Of a stretch of 64,000 nucleotides of DNA, positions 1 to 13,100 are shown piece after piece (within the stretch, counting starts at the first letter, position 1; the number at the start of each line of letters is the position of its first letter). The translations under genes were made by a program, and so were the position numbers. The notes under the pieces are model-generated. The model saw nothing but the letters and a program-made list of their open reading frames with translations. It ran no database searches and was not told the DNA's origin. The DNA is taken from positions 6,554,001-6,618,000 of the forward strand of contig CM065386.1 in assembly GCA_033060915.1 (NCBI GenBank), read 5' to 3'. This DNA is from Euryodendron excelsum (taxonomy: Eukaryota > Streptophyta > Magnoliopsida > Ericales > Pentaphylacaceae).

Positions 1-267
1 CGACGCGTGTCCCCCATCTGGGCCGTGAAGAAAGCTACAGATGCGCAATCTCATCATATCACCACACGCGTCGTGTCGATGATGTGGCAAGATAAGACTG
101 GCCTTGCCTTTAGCTGAGTGCTAGAACTCGACTGGGTAAGTCATTTACATCACACGTGGCAAATCAATAGCTGGTCATAGCTAAAGTATCTAACTAAGCA
201 AACCCTATTCTCTCCAAGTGGAAAATATTTTCTTGCCATCCAAACAGAAAAAAATTACAGTTGAAGC
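1..267 (+). promoter_or_regulatory. Upstream region of the PPR gene with a G-box/ABRE-like motif
   Basis: This is the visible 5' flank of the PPR gene. It contains CACACGTGGC at 151-160, which includes the ACGTGGC core of G-box/ABRE elements. A 10-bp perfect inverted repeat (cgacgcgtgt at 1-10, acacgcgtcg at 64-73) is rich in ACGCGT. No convincing TATA box was identified. The link to regulation is inferred from motif identity only. Confidence 0.4.
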
Positions 268-1833
268 ATGCATTTTAGTTTCCAGCTACTGAGACTACTT
301 TCCCGGGAAATCCAAGGGAAATTCAGATGGTCTTTTCTAGCCCAGGTTCGGGCTTATCAGCGTGAGAAGGACCTAAATTTTGATGAATATGACAAATTGG
401 TGCCAGATTCTGATGAATACTATGTTGTAGACGATGATGCTCTCAAGGTTCAGAACCTACTCAAGGTTCAAGGCGACAAACCAAAGGATGAGATTGAGCG
501 AGCGTTCCATCAATGCGGCTTGTCACTGAGTGAGGATTTGGTTCTGAATGTGCTTCGGCGGCATCGTTCTAATTGGAAACCCGCTTGCACATTCTTCAAT
601 TGGGTTTCTAGAGGAGGAAATGGAAGTGGGTATTTGCCCGGATCTGGTGCCTACAATGAAATTCTCGACACTCTGGGCAGAATGAAGCGATTTGAAGAAT
701 TGACCCAAGTGCTCGATGAAATGTCAACGAGAAAGGGCCTTGTCAATGAGCGGACATATGGCATTGTGCTAAATAGATATGCTGCGGCTCATAAAGTGGA
801 AGAAGCAACTCAATTCTTCTACAAGAGGAAAGAGCTTGGCCTCGAGCTTGATTTGATTGCCTTTCAGACGCTATTGATGTGTCTATGTCGGTATAAACAC
901 GTTGAAGCTGCGGAATTTCTGTTCCACTCGAAGCAGAACGAGTTTCGCCCTGCTATAAAGACAATGAACATTATTCTCAATGGATGGTGTGTTTTAGGTA
1001 GCTTGCGTGAAGCAAAGCGGTTTTGGAATGATATCATCACGTCTAAAATATGCAAGCCTGATCGTTTTACATATGGGATTTTCATAAATTCGCTGACAAA
1101 AGCCGGAAAATTGAGCACTGCTGTAAAGTTGTTTCGAGCCATGTGGGAGAAGGGCTGTGACCCAGATGTGGCGATTTGCAACTGCATCATCGATGGGTTA
1201 TGTTTCAAGAAGAGGATCCCCGAAGCGCTAGAAATTTTCCAGGAGATGAACGAGCGAGATTGCCTTCCTGACGTTGCTACTTACAATTCACTAATCAAGC
1301 ACCTATGCAACATTAGACGAATGGAGAAGGTTTACGAGCTTTTGGATGAGATGGAGGAGAGGGGCGGCAGCTGTTTGCCGAATGCCAGGACTTACAGTTA
1401 CTTATTGAAATCCACGAAGAAGCCTGAGGAAGTTCCTGAGATCTTAGAGAGCGTGAAGAGAATTGGATGCAAGATGACAGGTGACACCTACAATTTGCTT
1501 TTGAGGTTGTTCATGGACTGGGATTATCAAGAGAGAGTGAGGTCTACTTGGGTTGAAATGGAGAGGAATGGATTGGGACCTGACCAGCGATCTTACACGA
1601 TTATGATTCATGGACTTTATGACAAGGAAAGAATGGAGGATGCTTTGTGTTATTTCAATGAGATGACATCAAAGGGAATGGTACCTGAGCCAAGAACCAA
1701 ATTGTTGGTGAATGCAATGAACATTAAGCTGAAGGGGAGAGAGAGTATACCGAGGGATATGGGAGTGATGAACAGCAACAGTGATTTAAAAATTCCACAT
1801 AAGATGCGAAGGAAGAATGGTTATGCAAGGTAG
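268..1833 (+). CDS. P-class pentatricopeptide repeat (PPR) protein, organelle RNA-binding
   Basis: A single uninterrupted exon encodes 521 residues. PPR proteins bind organellar RNA sequence-specifically, one repeat per base, and act in processing, stability, splicing or translation. From about residue 125 to 480 there are roughly ten degenerate 35-residue repeats with the usual landmarks, such as TYGIVLNRYAA, TMNIILNGWC, TYNSLIKHLC and SYTIMIHGLYD, each followed by a second helix ending in an EM-like dyad. There are no L or S repeats and no E, DYW or SMR tail, so it is P-class. The N-terminus (MHFSFQLLRLLSREIQGKFRW) is basic and hydrophobic with no acidic residues in the first 14, fitting a mitochondrial presequence; this is inferred. 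Length and N-terminal region resemble Arabidopsis At3g15200 (from memory). The gene converges with the S20 gene, 282 bp between the two stop codons. Its RNA target cannot be read from the sequence. Confidence 0.95.
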   Translation: MHFSFQLLRLLSREIQGKFRWSFLAQVRAYQREKDLNFDEYDKLVPDSDEYYVVDDDALKVQNLLKVQGDKPKDEIERAFHQCGLSLSEDLVLNVLRRHRSNWKPACTFFNWVSRGGNGSGYLPGSGAYNEILDTLGRMKRFEELTQVLDEMSTRKGLVNERTYGIVLNRYAAAHKVEEATQFFYKRKELGLELDLIAFQTLLMCLCRYKHVEAAEFLFHSKQNEFRPAIKTMNIILNGWCVLGSLREAKRFWNDIITSKICKPDRFTYGIFINSLTKAGKLSTAVKLFRAMWEKGCDPDVAICNCIIDGLCFKKRIPEALEIFQEMNERDCLPDVATYNSLIKHLCNIRRMEKVYELLDEMEERGGSCLPNARTYSYLLKSTKKPEEVPEILESVKRIGCKMTGDTYNLLLRLFMDWDYQERVRSTWVEMERNGLGPDQRSYTIMIHGLYDKERMEDALCYFNEMTSKGMVPEPRTKLLVNAMNIKLKGRESIPRDMGVMNSNSDLKIPHKMRRKNGYAR

Positions 1834-2115
1834 TGAATTTTTTTTATTTTCAAGTTTGATGGAAACTGATTATATGATATGAACTGCTCGAGGAGTGGGG
1901 TTTTCATTTCATGAATATATAGCTTTGCCAACTCTGTTAAATGTTCACATCTGCAAATTCCAAAGCATAGCTGGGATTGCGATTTAGAGTTGCTAAATTA
2001 AAGTATGTTCATGTAACAAAAAATATGATAGCAATCATCCTCTGTCAGTAAAAAGGAAACGAAAAACTTTCACAATCGGGTTCTTTTGAGACATGTAACT
2101 ATGGCAAATATCCAA

Positions 2116-4377
2116 CTAGGCACTGGCAGCCGGAGATGGAGTATACCAGCCATGGTGAATTTCAATCGCCTTCTTTCTTCTTGCAAGCCTAGACTTCCTC
2201 CTTGCTCCGGTGTTCCTGTGCAAGGTTCCCACTTTCACCGCCTTGTCAATAACTGAGTAGGCCTCAGCAATTAGTCGCTCAATTGGAAGTACTTCTTCAG
2301 GTTGTGCATCGGCTTTTTTCCTGAGTACATCTAGTTCTTCCAATACCTGAAAAAGAAGAAGTACCATTAAAACCACAAAAAAAATAAAATAAAATAACGA
2401 GGCACTTCATATGTCATTCCACTTACGAATAACCTTCTCTCCAGTTTTTCAGAAAGATATATGCCTTTCCAGCTAAAGGTTCTGTTTTCTCTTGTAGAAT
2501 TTGTGTTATTATTGAAAGAGCAAAACATGACAGATGGAAAGCAAAGGACTCCAATTCTCATGGCAATAAAAATGTAACAGCACAACTCAATATTTGATGC
2601 AAACTAGAAAATTAAGGAGAAAAAAGAGAGAATTTCTCATCCTGCTCTTTTTCCTGGTTCAGGGCCCCGATAAAATAAGTCCTCTTACATTCAGGTCAAT
2701 GGAGCCTCTCTAATTTCAGATTAACTCCTACATAACTTTCAACCTCCCATTCCCCTTTTAAGCCTTCAACTGACATTAGCTCATTCCCATTTCCCACAAA
2801 TGACCATTGATATCAACTGCAAGAATTTCTAAAAGTTCCTAGAGTGTCTTTCAATCTGTCTTTTTGTCTATCCATGATCACTCAACATAAACTGGTTCTG
2901 TACCCTATTCATATTTTATTTCTTTACCACTTAGATTTCTTAATCTTAAATCAGTGGCTTGTTATTGTCGTAATAACAATTTCCTGTCTATCTATATTAA
3001 ATGCAATGCCCATATGGCTCGAAGAAGTTCATCATCTCAGCCCCTATACTAAAAATTTGAAAAAATGAAACAGATATTGAGGCCGCTCCAACCTATAAGA
3101 ATTACTTCTGACTGTCCTCTTTTATGGCATAGATAAAGCTGCAGTATTGCAATCTTTCTTGGTCCTACTATTTAGGACCCTTTTCCCAAGTAATCCATCC
3201 GCAGTTTCAGTTTTGCAATTATCTTACCTGAGATTTATCAACGGACAACATGTGTTAACTACAAACTAATCTTGAATAGAAGAAAAGTTGTCAGTTCATT
3301 TACAATCAATGCAAGCAAATCTAGCTTCAAAGGACATGTTATAGGCTTCTTGCAAATGAAAGTTCTACTGCCTTGGCATCATGTAGTGCCAGCTGATATC
3401 GGAACAATGGTTGGTAGTGTAAAACGTATGCAGCTTTTCTATTAACACTGTGATATCAATAATTAAGCTTTGATTCTGGCCCAAGGGCAACATTTTAAGA
3501 TATGCTCATGAAAACATTTTATGAGCAGCAGGGCATCCATGATTACAGTTTTCTAAAAGCTGAACTTCCATTTAAATAAATGTATATATCATAAGAGATT
3601 GAGGTTAGACAGAAAATTTATTCCAGATAAACCAACAAACTTGACATAATCAAATGGATGCAATAACACAAAGTGCAGTAATGTAAGTTTCATGAAGATA
3701 ACTTCCAAAAGTACAAAATATGTGTATTCTTCATGATTTCAAAAGCACAACTTGCCAATCACACTACAAACACAAAAAGTCTTCTAAGAATTCCATGATC
3801 TGAACCAAATAAGTTGCAAAATTCGTGACAGCGACAGTAAAATAAGATTGACAACGAACAATCAAAATACAACAAAATTATGCATTCACCAAAATGAAAA
3901 CAAGCACACCCACATTGAAATGTCAATTTAGCTAAGATGGGTTTACCTTCTTCATCCGAGTCTTGACCTCGGATTTCCGTGCTTTGTTGTAGATGCGCCT
4001 CTTCTCTGCTTGGCGAGCTCGCTTCGCAGCAGAATCCGCCTTCTTCTTCGGAGCTGCCTCGCAAACGATCGAGTGACGATTTGGCTTCACAACAGGGCTT
4101 ATTGACCATAACCCTGAAAATTTGCCAAAACAATTAGGATTTGGCACTCGAGGACAAGGGTTTGTTTTCTGAGCTACGATCGCAAAAAACAAGAGCGCAA
4201 ACAGAAGGGCGTGGAGAGTGCAAACGAAATACCTGTAGAGAACACATTGGGAGAGGTGCTGAGAGAGAAGCTCAGAGACCTGAATGCAATGGCTTTGGGC
4301 TGAGCAAAAGAAGGTTGAATAGGGGATAGGGCTCTGAATTTGGATGGAAGAGCACTGCAATGAATAGCAGCAGCCAT
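2116..4377 (-). CDS. PRPS20: Chloroplast 30S ribosomal protein S20 (bS20c)
   Basis: Three exons in transcription order are 4377-4233, 4113-3947 and 2346-2116, with GT-AG introns of 119 bp and 1.6 kb. Phases match and give 180 residues. bS20 binds 16S rRNA near the 5' domain during small-subunit assembly; this copy would act in the plastid. Residues 1 to about 65 are rich in Ser, Ala and Phe and poor in acids (for example SLSFSLSTSPNVFS), as in a chloroplast transit peptide. The mature part starts near residue 66 and shows the S20 signature: KKKADSAAKRARQAEKRR, then KSEVKTRMKKV, LIAEAYSVIDKAVKVGTLHRN and ARRKSRLARR. The ATG at 4375-4377 was chosen because the upstream in-frame codons are GTG. 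The equivalent in Arabidopsis is At3g15190 (from memory). The gene lies downstream of, and on the same strand as, the PSMD5-like gene. Confidence 0.95.
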
Positions 4378-7181
4378 CACTCCCACTCTCCAGGAATCGA
4401 ATTTCCCGCAGAGTGAAAAATGGGAAGAAGAAGAAGAAGAAAAGAAATAGGAGCGCCTGACAAGAACTTAAACCCTCTCTCTCTCTTATCTTATCCAATG
4501 TTGTGGCTTTGTTTACATGGCAACTTTATAGCATGTTTTGAAAATGGGGCGAGCGAATCAGAATAGCGGCCGAGTTAAGGTTAATGATTCAACGTTGAGT
4601 TAACTGTAGCGTAATAAATATATTTAAATATATAATTTTTTGAAAATATATTATTTTTTTGACATTTTATATTAGTTTTTATGAATTTTTATTGAACCGA
4701 TAATTTTTGAACGGTTTTATATTTGGTTTAACAGTTTAATCATTGGTTGATTAATTTTTTGTCAAATTTTTATTAAATTGATTTTAAATATGAACTGGAA
4801 CGTTTCTGGACCGATTCTCAATTTTTCTAGTTAAACCGACAGATCTAATTCAGTTTTTAGAACACTTTGCTAGTATTTTTTTTACAATAGAGTTTTCATA
4901 AAAAAAACTCTGCTAACAATAACCCCTTTTAAAAAAAACTCTATTAATAATAACGCTTTATATGAGACACTAAAGAAAATTAAAAATAATTCTTATAACG
5001 GTATTAAGTTTAAAAACTATCATTGTCATGTTAAAAAAGCTACACTAGTTAGTGGAATATTCTCTTTTTTTTTTTTTTTTTGGGTATACCTATTCCTTGG
5101 AGTCGTGCAGTACAATCAGCCATGCAAATCAAGTAAATTTGGCGCATTTGCATGAACGATGACAACCCCAATCAAGTAATGTGATAAAATTCCCTCTTTA
5201 AACTGTCAAGTCGATAAACACGTGTATGCCTCAACGGGGCAATGTTTTGGCCCTTGCACTTAGTCACCAAGCCATGTATTTTCTACATCCATATCAAGCC
5301 TAGAGGCTCTCCAAACCTTTAAGATATGAATTTGGCTGTATTGGTACACTTCTGGAGAGATCCATATTTGGCAGTATTGGTACACTTGTCATCATCAATG
5401 GGCTCAAGCAATTCAAATTGACTGGCCCACAATGATCTATCAACTTTTACCAAACTCAACTAATTATTCAGTTTGTTTTTCTTTTAAATTATAGCTTGTT
5501 TTAGGAACATTGCTACATATATCTATCGACTATTATAAAATTCGCAAAATTTTCATTTACAAAATTGCTCATCATTAATCACTTCCAAAATTGCCTATCA
5601 TTAATCTTATGTATCTCTTTTATAATTCCAAACTTACATTGCATGTAACCGCCTGACCACCGTAATTTGTTTTACACCAAACCTCCAATAAAATTGTGGT
5701 TGTCTTAATCCTTAAGTTCGTCATACAATTGTAACTATATTCGTATTATTAATTATGACATCCATCTTGCCTCTTAAACCAACCAATCAAGATAGTTGCT
5801 TGTGCTAGCTCACCTTGTTTGCCTAATATTGCAAAACCCAACTGCTAGTCTGCACAAACGCATTGGGATGCAACCAAGGTAGCAACTGAAAAAACAAGTG
5901 TAACTTGTACGCTTGATTGGAAATTTACAAAATTAATTAGAGGGTGCTTAGTCACTAGCCAATAGATTAATGTTAACAATGAGAAAAAAAACTTGTCTAT
6001 AAAACTTGTTTGTCTAAGGAACTAGTGAAACCAATTGGAAGGTATTTAGGCATTGGCCAATAGAGGATGTTAGCAACCAGAAAAAAAATGTCAATAAAAT
6101 TAGTTCCCATAATAGGAGAATTGACGAACTTGATTGTATGTTGTTTACTCGCTAGCCAATGAATTGATAGAAGTTATCAAAACATATTTGATTTTGAGTT
6201 TAAAATTTTTGGGCCAAAGAGTTTAATGAAGTAGCTAATACACATTAACAAATATTGGCCAATAAATGAATTTTAGGCAACCGAAAAAAATTGTGCTTAT
6301 AAAATTAGTTTCCATGATGAGAAAACTAACTAAATCGATTAAAGATTGTTTATTCGCTGGTAAATAAATTGATGAAAGCTATCAAAACACATTTAATTTT
6401 GAGTTTATAATTTTTGGCCGAATAGTCTAATGAAGTAGCTAATAAATAGAACATTGATTTAAAAAGATTTATCAGTAAATTAAAATAACAGAGATGGCAA
6501 TTGTGATGACAAACGAAAGCTTGTACCATGGAGGAAAACACATTTGTGTTATTGAAAAACTGATGAAATCAATTGGAGAGTGTTTGATCACTCGTCTATT
6601 ATTCTAATCTTTTGGTTGTGTTTATAGAGAAAACGTGATTCACACGTGCCTTACACGTCCTGACCACTAGTAGCCTAAGAAGCTGTATCTACAACTCTCC
6701 CTCTTACACAGGTTTTGCAATCGAATCAAATTCTACCCACACTTGCACTCCATTTCTCCAGCAACACTGAACAAAAGCAATTCACTTATGAAATTCCATA
6801 GTTCTATAGTGCACACAATGTTTCCAATCCCAAAATTTAGGAATAAAAGGTTAGAACAGAGGATTATAATAGAATATTCAATCGGGTTAACATCAAGATT
6901 AAATATACAAGGTCCCCCATGATTCTATATGGTGTGGCCCATTAGTGTTAACCAGGCTGCCCGAAAATTGTTTCAAAGTTGTCTTCTTCATAGATTTAGA
7001 AGCCATAAGCAACCACAAAGTAACTATTCATGAAAGGTTTTGTTTCATATCAAAGCTAGAAGTGAGACGACCTTAAACTTGCCACAAGAAAGTATATTAA
7101 ATTTTACACAATAAACAGCTAAGGATCAACAAAAAAGAAAGCCCCATGATACATCTGATCAGATACGACCCCAACACGAAA
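4378..7181. other. Intergenic region between the S20 and PSMD5-like genes
   Basis: No gene was seen. The first few hundred bases are the S20 promoter and 5' UTR side, pyrimidine-rich just upstream of the ATG on the - strand. 4600-5080 is very AT-rich with repeated aacc/ggtt-type words, resembling decayed transposon DNA. 5900-6600 holds a degenerate tandem repeat, listed separately. 6600-7181 includes the 3' flank of the PSMD5-like gene. Confidence 0.6.
6142..6443. repeat. Degenerate direct repeat, period about 205 bp
   Basis: A block of about 98 bp starting at 6142 (tgtttactcgctagccaatg) recurs at 6347 (tgtttattcgctggtaaata). Both copies end in the shared phrase taatgaagtagctaata. A more diverged relative of the block (cttagtcactagccaatag) precedes it near 5948. 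No coding potential or terminal inverted repeats were found. It could be a decayed satellite-like array or tandemly duplicated transposon DNA. Confidence 0.6.
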
Positions 7182-10100
7182 TCAAAATCTATCAGCTGTC
7201 ATTACTGCAGGTTGAGCTTCAGAACGCATTCTTGCAAGGTAAGGACCCCTTCTAACAGCTTCATCCAACTGCAGACAGAAGAAAATATAAGGAAAAATCT
7301 AAGGTCAACAATTATTGCAAGTTAAAATAAATCTGGATGCCACTCGAGTCATTGACAGCATAGAAACACATGCAATTAAGCACGATAGAGATGCATTTGC
7401 ATTGCAAATTTTATGCATTACAGCATTGTAAAACCATGCCAACAACTTGATGTAGACAGATTTGAATTTTCGAAATCAGACATCTGGAAAAATTTTGGGT
7501 TGGACAAGACCAGGAACCTGCCACCACATACAACCCACAAAGTATGTGCTTTAATTATATGAGAATCACACCTTTGCAGCAATTCCAGCAACGGCAGGGT
7601 CATTTGTTAGTTTAGGTGACGACATGAGGGCCTTGTGAATTGCCTGGCAACAATTATGTCTAGCTTCCATACCTGGAAAATTATCACAAAATTGATTTAG
7701 AAAAATACTAAGAAGCAAAGACGATGCTAAAACACCTTGAAAGGGAAGGAAACGATCAAATTATCCTACTAATCGTTGCAAATTCAAAATATGAGACACC
7801 CGAAATCAAGAACAATATGCAATTATCCATCAAAAAAAAAAAAGAACAATATGCAATTGGAATTTATAAAAATAAAATAAAATAAAATCAATGGACCACA
7901 CTAAGCATCCCACATCTAATGAAGACCCCCCTGCCACCCCCACTGCATGAAATTGAATCCAGCCTTGACCATCCCTTTAGACATTTCTTCAACTTACATT
8001 TTTGCAAACAAACAATATCTGCCTTCCACTATCTAAGAAACACCGTGACCACAACTTTTTTTTCCTCCATTGTTCAATTCCCACAAGTTCCAAATTATTT
8101 TAATCTTCATGGAACTAAAAGCAAATTTTCCTTCCCCTCCTGGTCACACTATCCTCCTCTCCCTTATCCATTCTATCATAATTGACTGAGCATTCTAATT
8201 ACTTCAACTCCCTTTCTCCTCTTCCTTTACCACTGCTCATAAAGTGTATTTTCCCCGACTGCTGCTACTCCATCTAATAAGCTCCATTTACATTCAGACT
8301 TCAGACTTGTGACACGTGCATATCCTTTAGCTTCAATTGCTGAGAACGGTATCGCTTCTTCCTCAAACCCGTCACAAGAAACTCCCAAAATTTTGCTAAA
8401 ACTCCTCAATCTTCTCAATAACCAGTCTGAGACCTGCTGCTGGTCCACTGTCACATGCCACAACAGGCCCACCTCCTGCCTTCCCTCCCACCTGGGTGCA
8501 ACATGGCCACTGGGATGCAATCCAGTGGTTGTAAAGAATCCAAGCCAACACCCCCTCCTCCATGCTACTATCCCATTCCCTATTGACCTCACACAGTGCC
8601 CAACCCGCCATCCTCCCCACCCCTATGAGAAGTCTCCACCTCCACACCTGCTTCCCCAGAGCACTTCCGTCATCCAGCGACCAACCTCCACACCTTTTCT
8701 GGCAAAAATACAGAGCCACCACTGAGTAGAGAAAGCACAACTGCATCAGAATACCAATGAATGTAAAATTCATGGTGACCAGTAGTGGAGACAAATTAAT
8801 TACAAGTTCAATGTCTCAGTTTCTTTTACAAGTCATAGGCTTGCGATGTTTCTTTAGATGTTAGAGCACACCCTATTTAATACAAAAACATCTAGTGGCT
8901 TGCCTAGAGCAGAAGGTAGGAAGATTTTCGGCTATCTACATGATAAAGAACCTAAACTGCGACATCCAGTTCCCTCACTTTTGCTCAAAAAAATAAAATA
9001 AAATAAAATTAGTTAAAAACAAATGTCAATGCATAGTCAACGAACGCTTCATTTAGCTCAGTAATGCAATTTTACCTTTTGCAATTTTTTTTCCTGAGAA
9101 GAATATGCGAGGAAATAACAGGACTAAATTTGAAGTGGAGTGCTGACATGGATGCCACCTGGTTCTCATGAAAGGCTAGTCTCTTAATGGAGCATGAAAA
9201 GTTGCATTTATCACATATTGAGAATACAAATTATAACTTTGGAGAAGAGTACTCCTAATTTCCTTATATTTAGAAAGGGATGTCCCATTTATTTAGCCAA
9301 GGGTTTCAAAACCAGTGATCATCTGCACTGTCAGAACTTTAATTCATTTGTTTTGCTAGTTATTTAAAAAAGAGCATGAAAATATCAGAAACAGAACTAT
9401 AATTACATAAACAGAATGGAATTTGTAAAAAAAAATGATTTTATTTATTTTTGTAAGTTATGTAAAACTGATGATTGCGATATGATCATAAGAAAATGCT
9501 GAAAGGACAACAAACCTATCTTAGTGGTTTCGGTAAATGTGTCAGTAACTGTATTTATTATCTCTTGTCTCGAGCATATCTCCATCAGGTACCATGGCCG
9601 AGCCACCAACCCCGTTATCAATCTATAACCCTGTAATATTTGCATAAAATTGCTACATCAGATCTCTAAACAGAAGGCAAATAGCTATAGTCAATAACAA
9701 AACACAGTCTGGAGTTCCGTTGAATGAACTTGTGGGGTACAATTACTTTTGGTGGTATGTTACAGATCTCTTCATCTCACTTATGTGCTGTACACAGAAC
9801 TGTTTATCATTTAAAAAAAAAACATCTTTTGTTAATCATAATCCTCCATAAAAAGGTTCTTTCTCAGAATTTGGACTTCAGGACTGCAAGCCGTTTTTTG
9901 TTTACTTATGTCTTTCTGGGAAAAAAAAATGGCATACCTTGACAAATTTATCATTGAATTTAAACACTCTTAGTGACAAGATGGAGGAGACTGACTAGAA
10001 AGGGAAACCATAAAAAATAAAAAAGCTCCCCAAAGAGTCCATCAAAGATGAAAGTAAATCTGGAAGAATCATAAATTCATACTCCTAAAAGAGTTGATCT

Positions 10101-13100
10101 GTGGTTGTGACCCCTTTGTTTTTCTAGGTAACTGAAATTTATTGGTAATTACTCTAAATTAACAAAGCCAAGAAGTTTCAGAAAACAAGAGTTACCAAAG
10201 AAGCAACAATAGTATTCTTAAACATAAGCTTTGAAAAGTTCCATATGACCCTCATGGAGATGAACTTTGTAGTGGTGGAAATAAAATTCTCACCGCGAGA
10301 CGAATTTCTGGCTCCTGTTGAAGAACTGATAGGAAAAGCCCCTGTGAAATGCAGAACAACTTGGTCAATCTTTTGAACAATGTAAAGGGCTTAGCAAGAG
10401 AAGAAAGAAAGATAAACCTGAAGGAACAATTTTATTTGCACAGAAATTAGAGAATTATCACTCAAATTTACAAGTTGCATACAACATAGGCATAAATTAC
10501 CAAGATTTAAAGAGCAAAATATAGAGGTTTGACATTTCATCTCCGTTCAATTCTTTTGCTTTTCTCTTTTTTTAATTGGGTATATACAGTGGATCAAATG
10601 TCCTATAATAAAATGAAGATAAACCAAACTGCTGACTAGAACAACGATAAAAACAATAAAAAAGATAAACAGCAATCAACTGACAGATGGTGCGAGCTTT
10701 GAAGATTTAGATGCCATTTCATAGATTAAAAGTCGAAAGCTTTCTTCCGCATCAACATTCAGCATCCTGTTGCTTTCTGATCGAGTTTCTCCTGCGATAT
10801 TTCCAAGAGCATGCAATGCGGCCTACACTTTCCATACAACCATCTCAAATAAGAACAAGAGTATGTAGGATTCTGCATATGTGACAACAAAATATCCTTA
10901 CGATTAAATAGACTGAAAGAAATATAAATTTCAAGTCTGCTATATGTGAAAGAGTCACTCCAGAGTATTAACTTAGCTTCTGCATTTACAAATCTTAAGA
11001 ACATTTTAAAAACTAATTTAATAACAATGAACACAAAAAAAAAAAAACATATTAGTAAAAACATAGCTAAAAACCAGGTTAGCAAATTGTGGTAAGGATT
11101 TCAAGCTCGAATTCTTATTGTTGACAGAACAATAAAGAAAAAAGAAAACAAAACCAAGAACAAGTCAGATTTACTCACCAGCTGTTTACCACGCCCATGC
11201 CGATCAAAGGCAGCATCCACAACATGTCTAGCAGCTGGGGGTGAACTTGAGAGTAGCAATGTTGCTCCTTGGATTGCTAGAAGCATCATAATATAACAAA
11301 AGAAGTTGGGAACAGAAAAGCAAAACACTACCATAGATAGTTGTTAAAAAAATAAAGGCCTCATTACATATAGGTGTGTAGAAGAGTAAGGGAAAACAGA
11401 ATTGAGCCTAAGATTGCAGAATACTTTAGGTGCCCCGGCTGTTTCCAAAAAACGAAACATATCTTCACCCTATAATATGGAGTACTGATCTAAGTGTCCT
11501 TCAAGAACTGCTGCTTCAACAGGGAATTATGTACTAAAAAAAGAAAAAGAAACACAGACATGGAACTTAGTACTTAGAATAATTAATGACATACTCATCT
11601 TCCACAATTTTTGGGAAATTAGTTCAAAAGATATCTGAATAAAATGTAAAGAAAGCTTGCAATTATTCTTTTTTTTTTTTGGGCAATACACATATTGGTA
11701 GAGACTTCTATAGGAGACCACTTAAACCTCTCATGTTGGAGAATTTTCTATTATGCCTCAGGCGTTTAATGCTATCAAGCAAATTGTCATTGTAGAATCA
11801 GTTTGAGGTTTTCAGCTGTTTGTGTATTTACTTAACAGATAAGCACAAACACATAAAAACTTTCCTCAGAAACATTGGATTAAAAAATAGAACAATTGCA
11901 CCTTGCATGCTTAAATTAGTCTTACAGCTGCATAAATTCAATCAATTAAAACAATGATAACCTGCAAAAAAGCATGTAAATAGGCTCCACATAGATAAAC
12001 ATTTGTTCTTAGTATCCTAAAGATAACTTACCAACATCTCAAATAAGCGGGGGGCTAAATGTGAAGCTTTTTACTATTACGCAAGGGCCTTCATGACCTC
12101 TCTGAAGTGTTTATTGCAAATGTTCTTGTCGTAAGAGTCTGGCCATCATTACCCCAATACCATACCAAATTGTCCAGGAAAAAAGCTGTAGGAAATGTCA
12201 ATTGGGTAGGGACACTATCTGATGCGGAAGAGTGAAAAGGGAGGGAAAAAAAGTGTACGTGAATGAAATAATGAAGGGGATTAAGGCACATCAATAAATG
12301 ACCAGCTGTGTGCTGCTGCAACCAAGATTCATATTTGCATATAATTAAGACCAATTGGAAGTTGAATAGAAGGTGAGAGCCTGTAAGGCAGGTTGGCTAA
12401 GAATCTGAATCCCATGGATTTTGGTGGACCCAGAGATAATTTGGCTTCAGGTTGAAACCTAAAAACCTGTATTTCAATCAGATTTGGCAATTTCCAGGGA
12501 TGACAATTTGGTGTGGAAGGAAGACAATCTGAATGCCATAGCAGTTTTGAGTTTAATTATGTCCAATGAGGTTACAATACAGCCTCTTTGTCAATTTTAG
12601 TTTTCACTCTTAATTGGACACTTAGTACATAGATGACATACAACATATCACATTAGGCTGACACTCAAATGGATAACTTGTCCCACCCTTTGGTCCCTAT
12701 CCCTGAGATTAAATTGGACCATGCACAATTACTGTAACAATGGAATTTCTACCCAAGTTTGGACCACTCTAATTGAACCATTTTTCCTCAAATAACAGTT
12801 TCTATGTGCATATTTTAAATACAAATAAAGTTAGGTCAAACTCCATCAAGACTCTATCATACAGTTGCAAATATTCATTGCTAGTGTAAAGGAGGTTCAA
12901 GAAAATTATGAGTAAAGGAAGTTGGTTCACCCTGAGGCAGTGTTTTCCTTGGGATAAAATATTTAGTGGCATACTTACTCATCCCTATTTGACCCAATGC
13001 TTCAAGTGCGCACTCACATTCATCAGCATCTTGACTTTCCAACAACCCAAGCCTCCCATCAATGGCTGAAATAACAGTTTTAACACCTAGCATACAGGAT

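Noticed and set aside
3932..4498. 188-codon open frame on - covering S20 exons 1-2
   Set aside because: Only the part at 3947-4113 is coding. The remainder reads through intron 1 and, over exon 1, through the wrong frame, and the spliced model fits family S20 proteins.
8309..8725. 138-codon Pro/Ser-rich open frame on +
   Set aside because: It lies in intron 15 of the PSMD5-like gene, has no recognisable domain and is overlapped by similar-length frames on the other strand, so chance is the simplest explanation.
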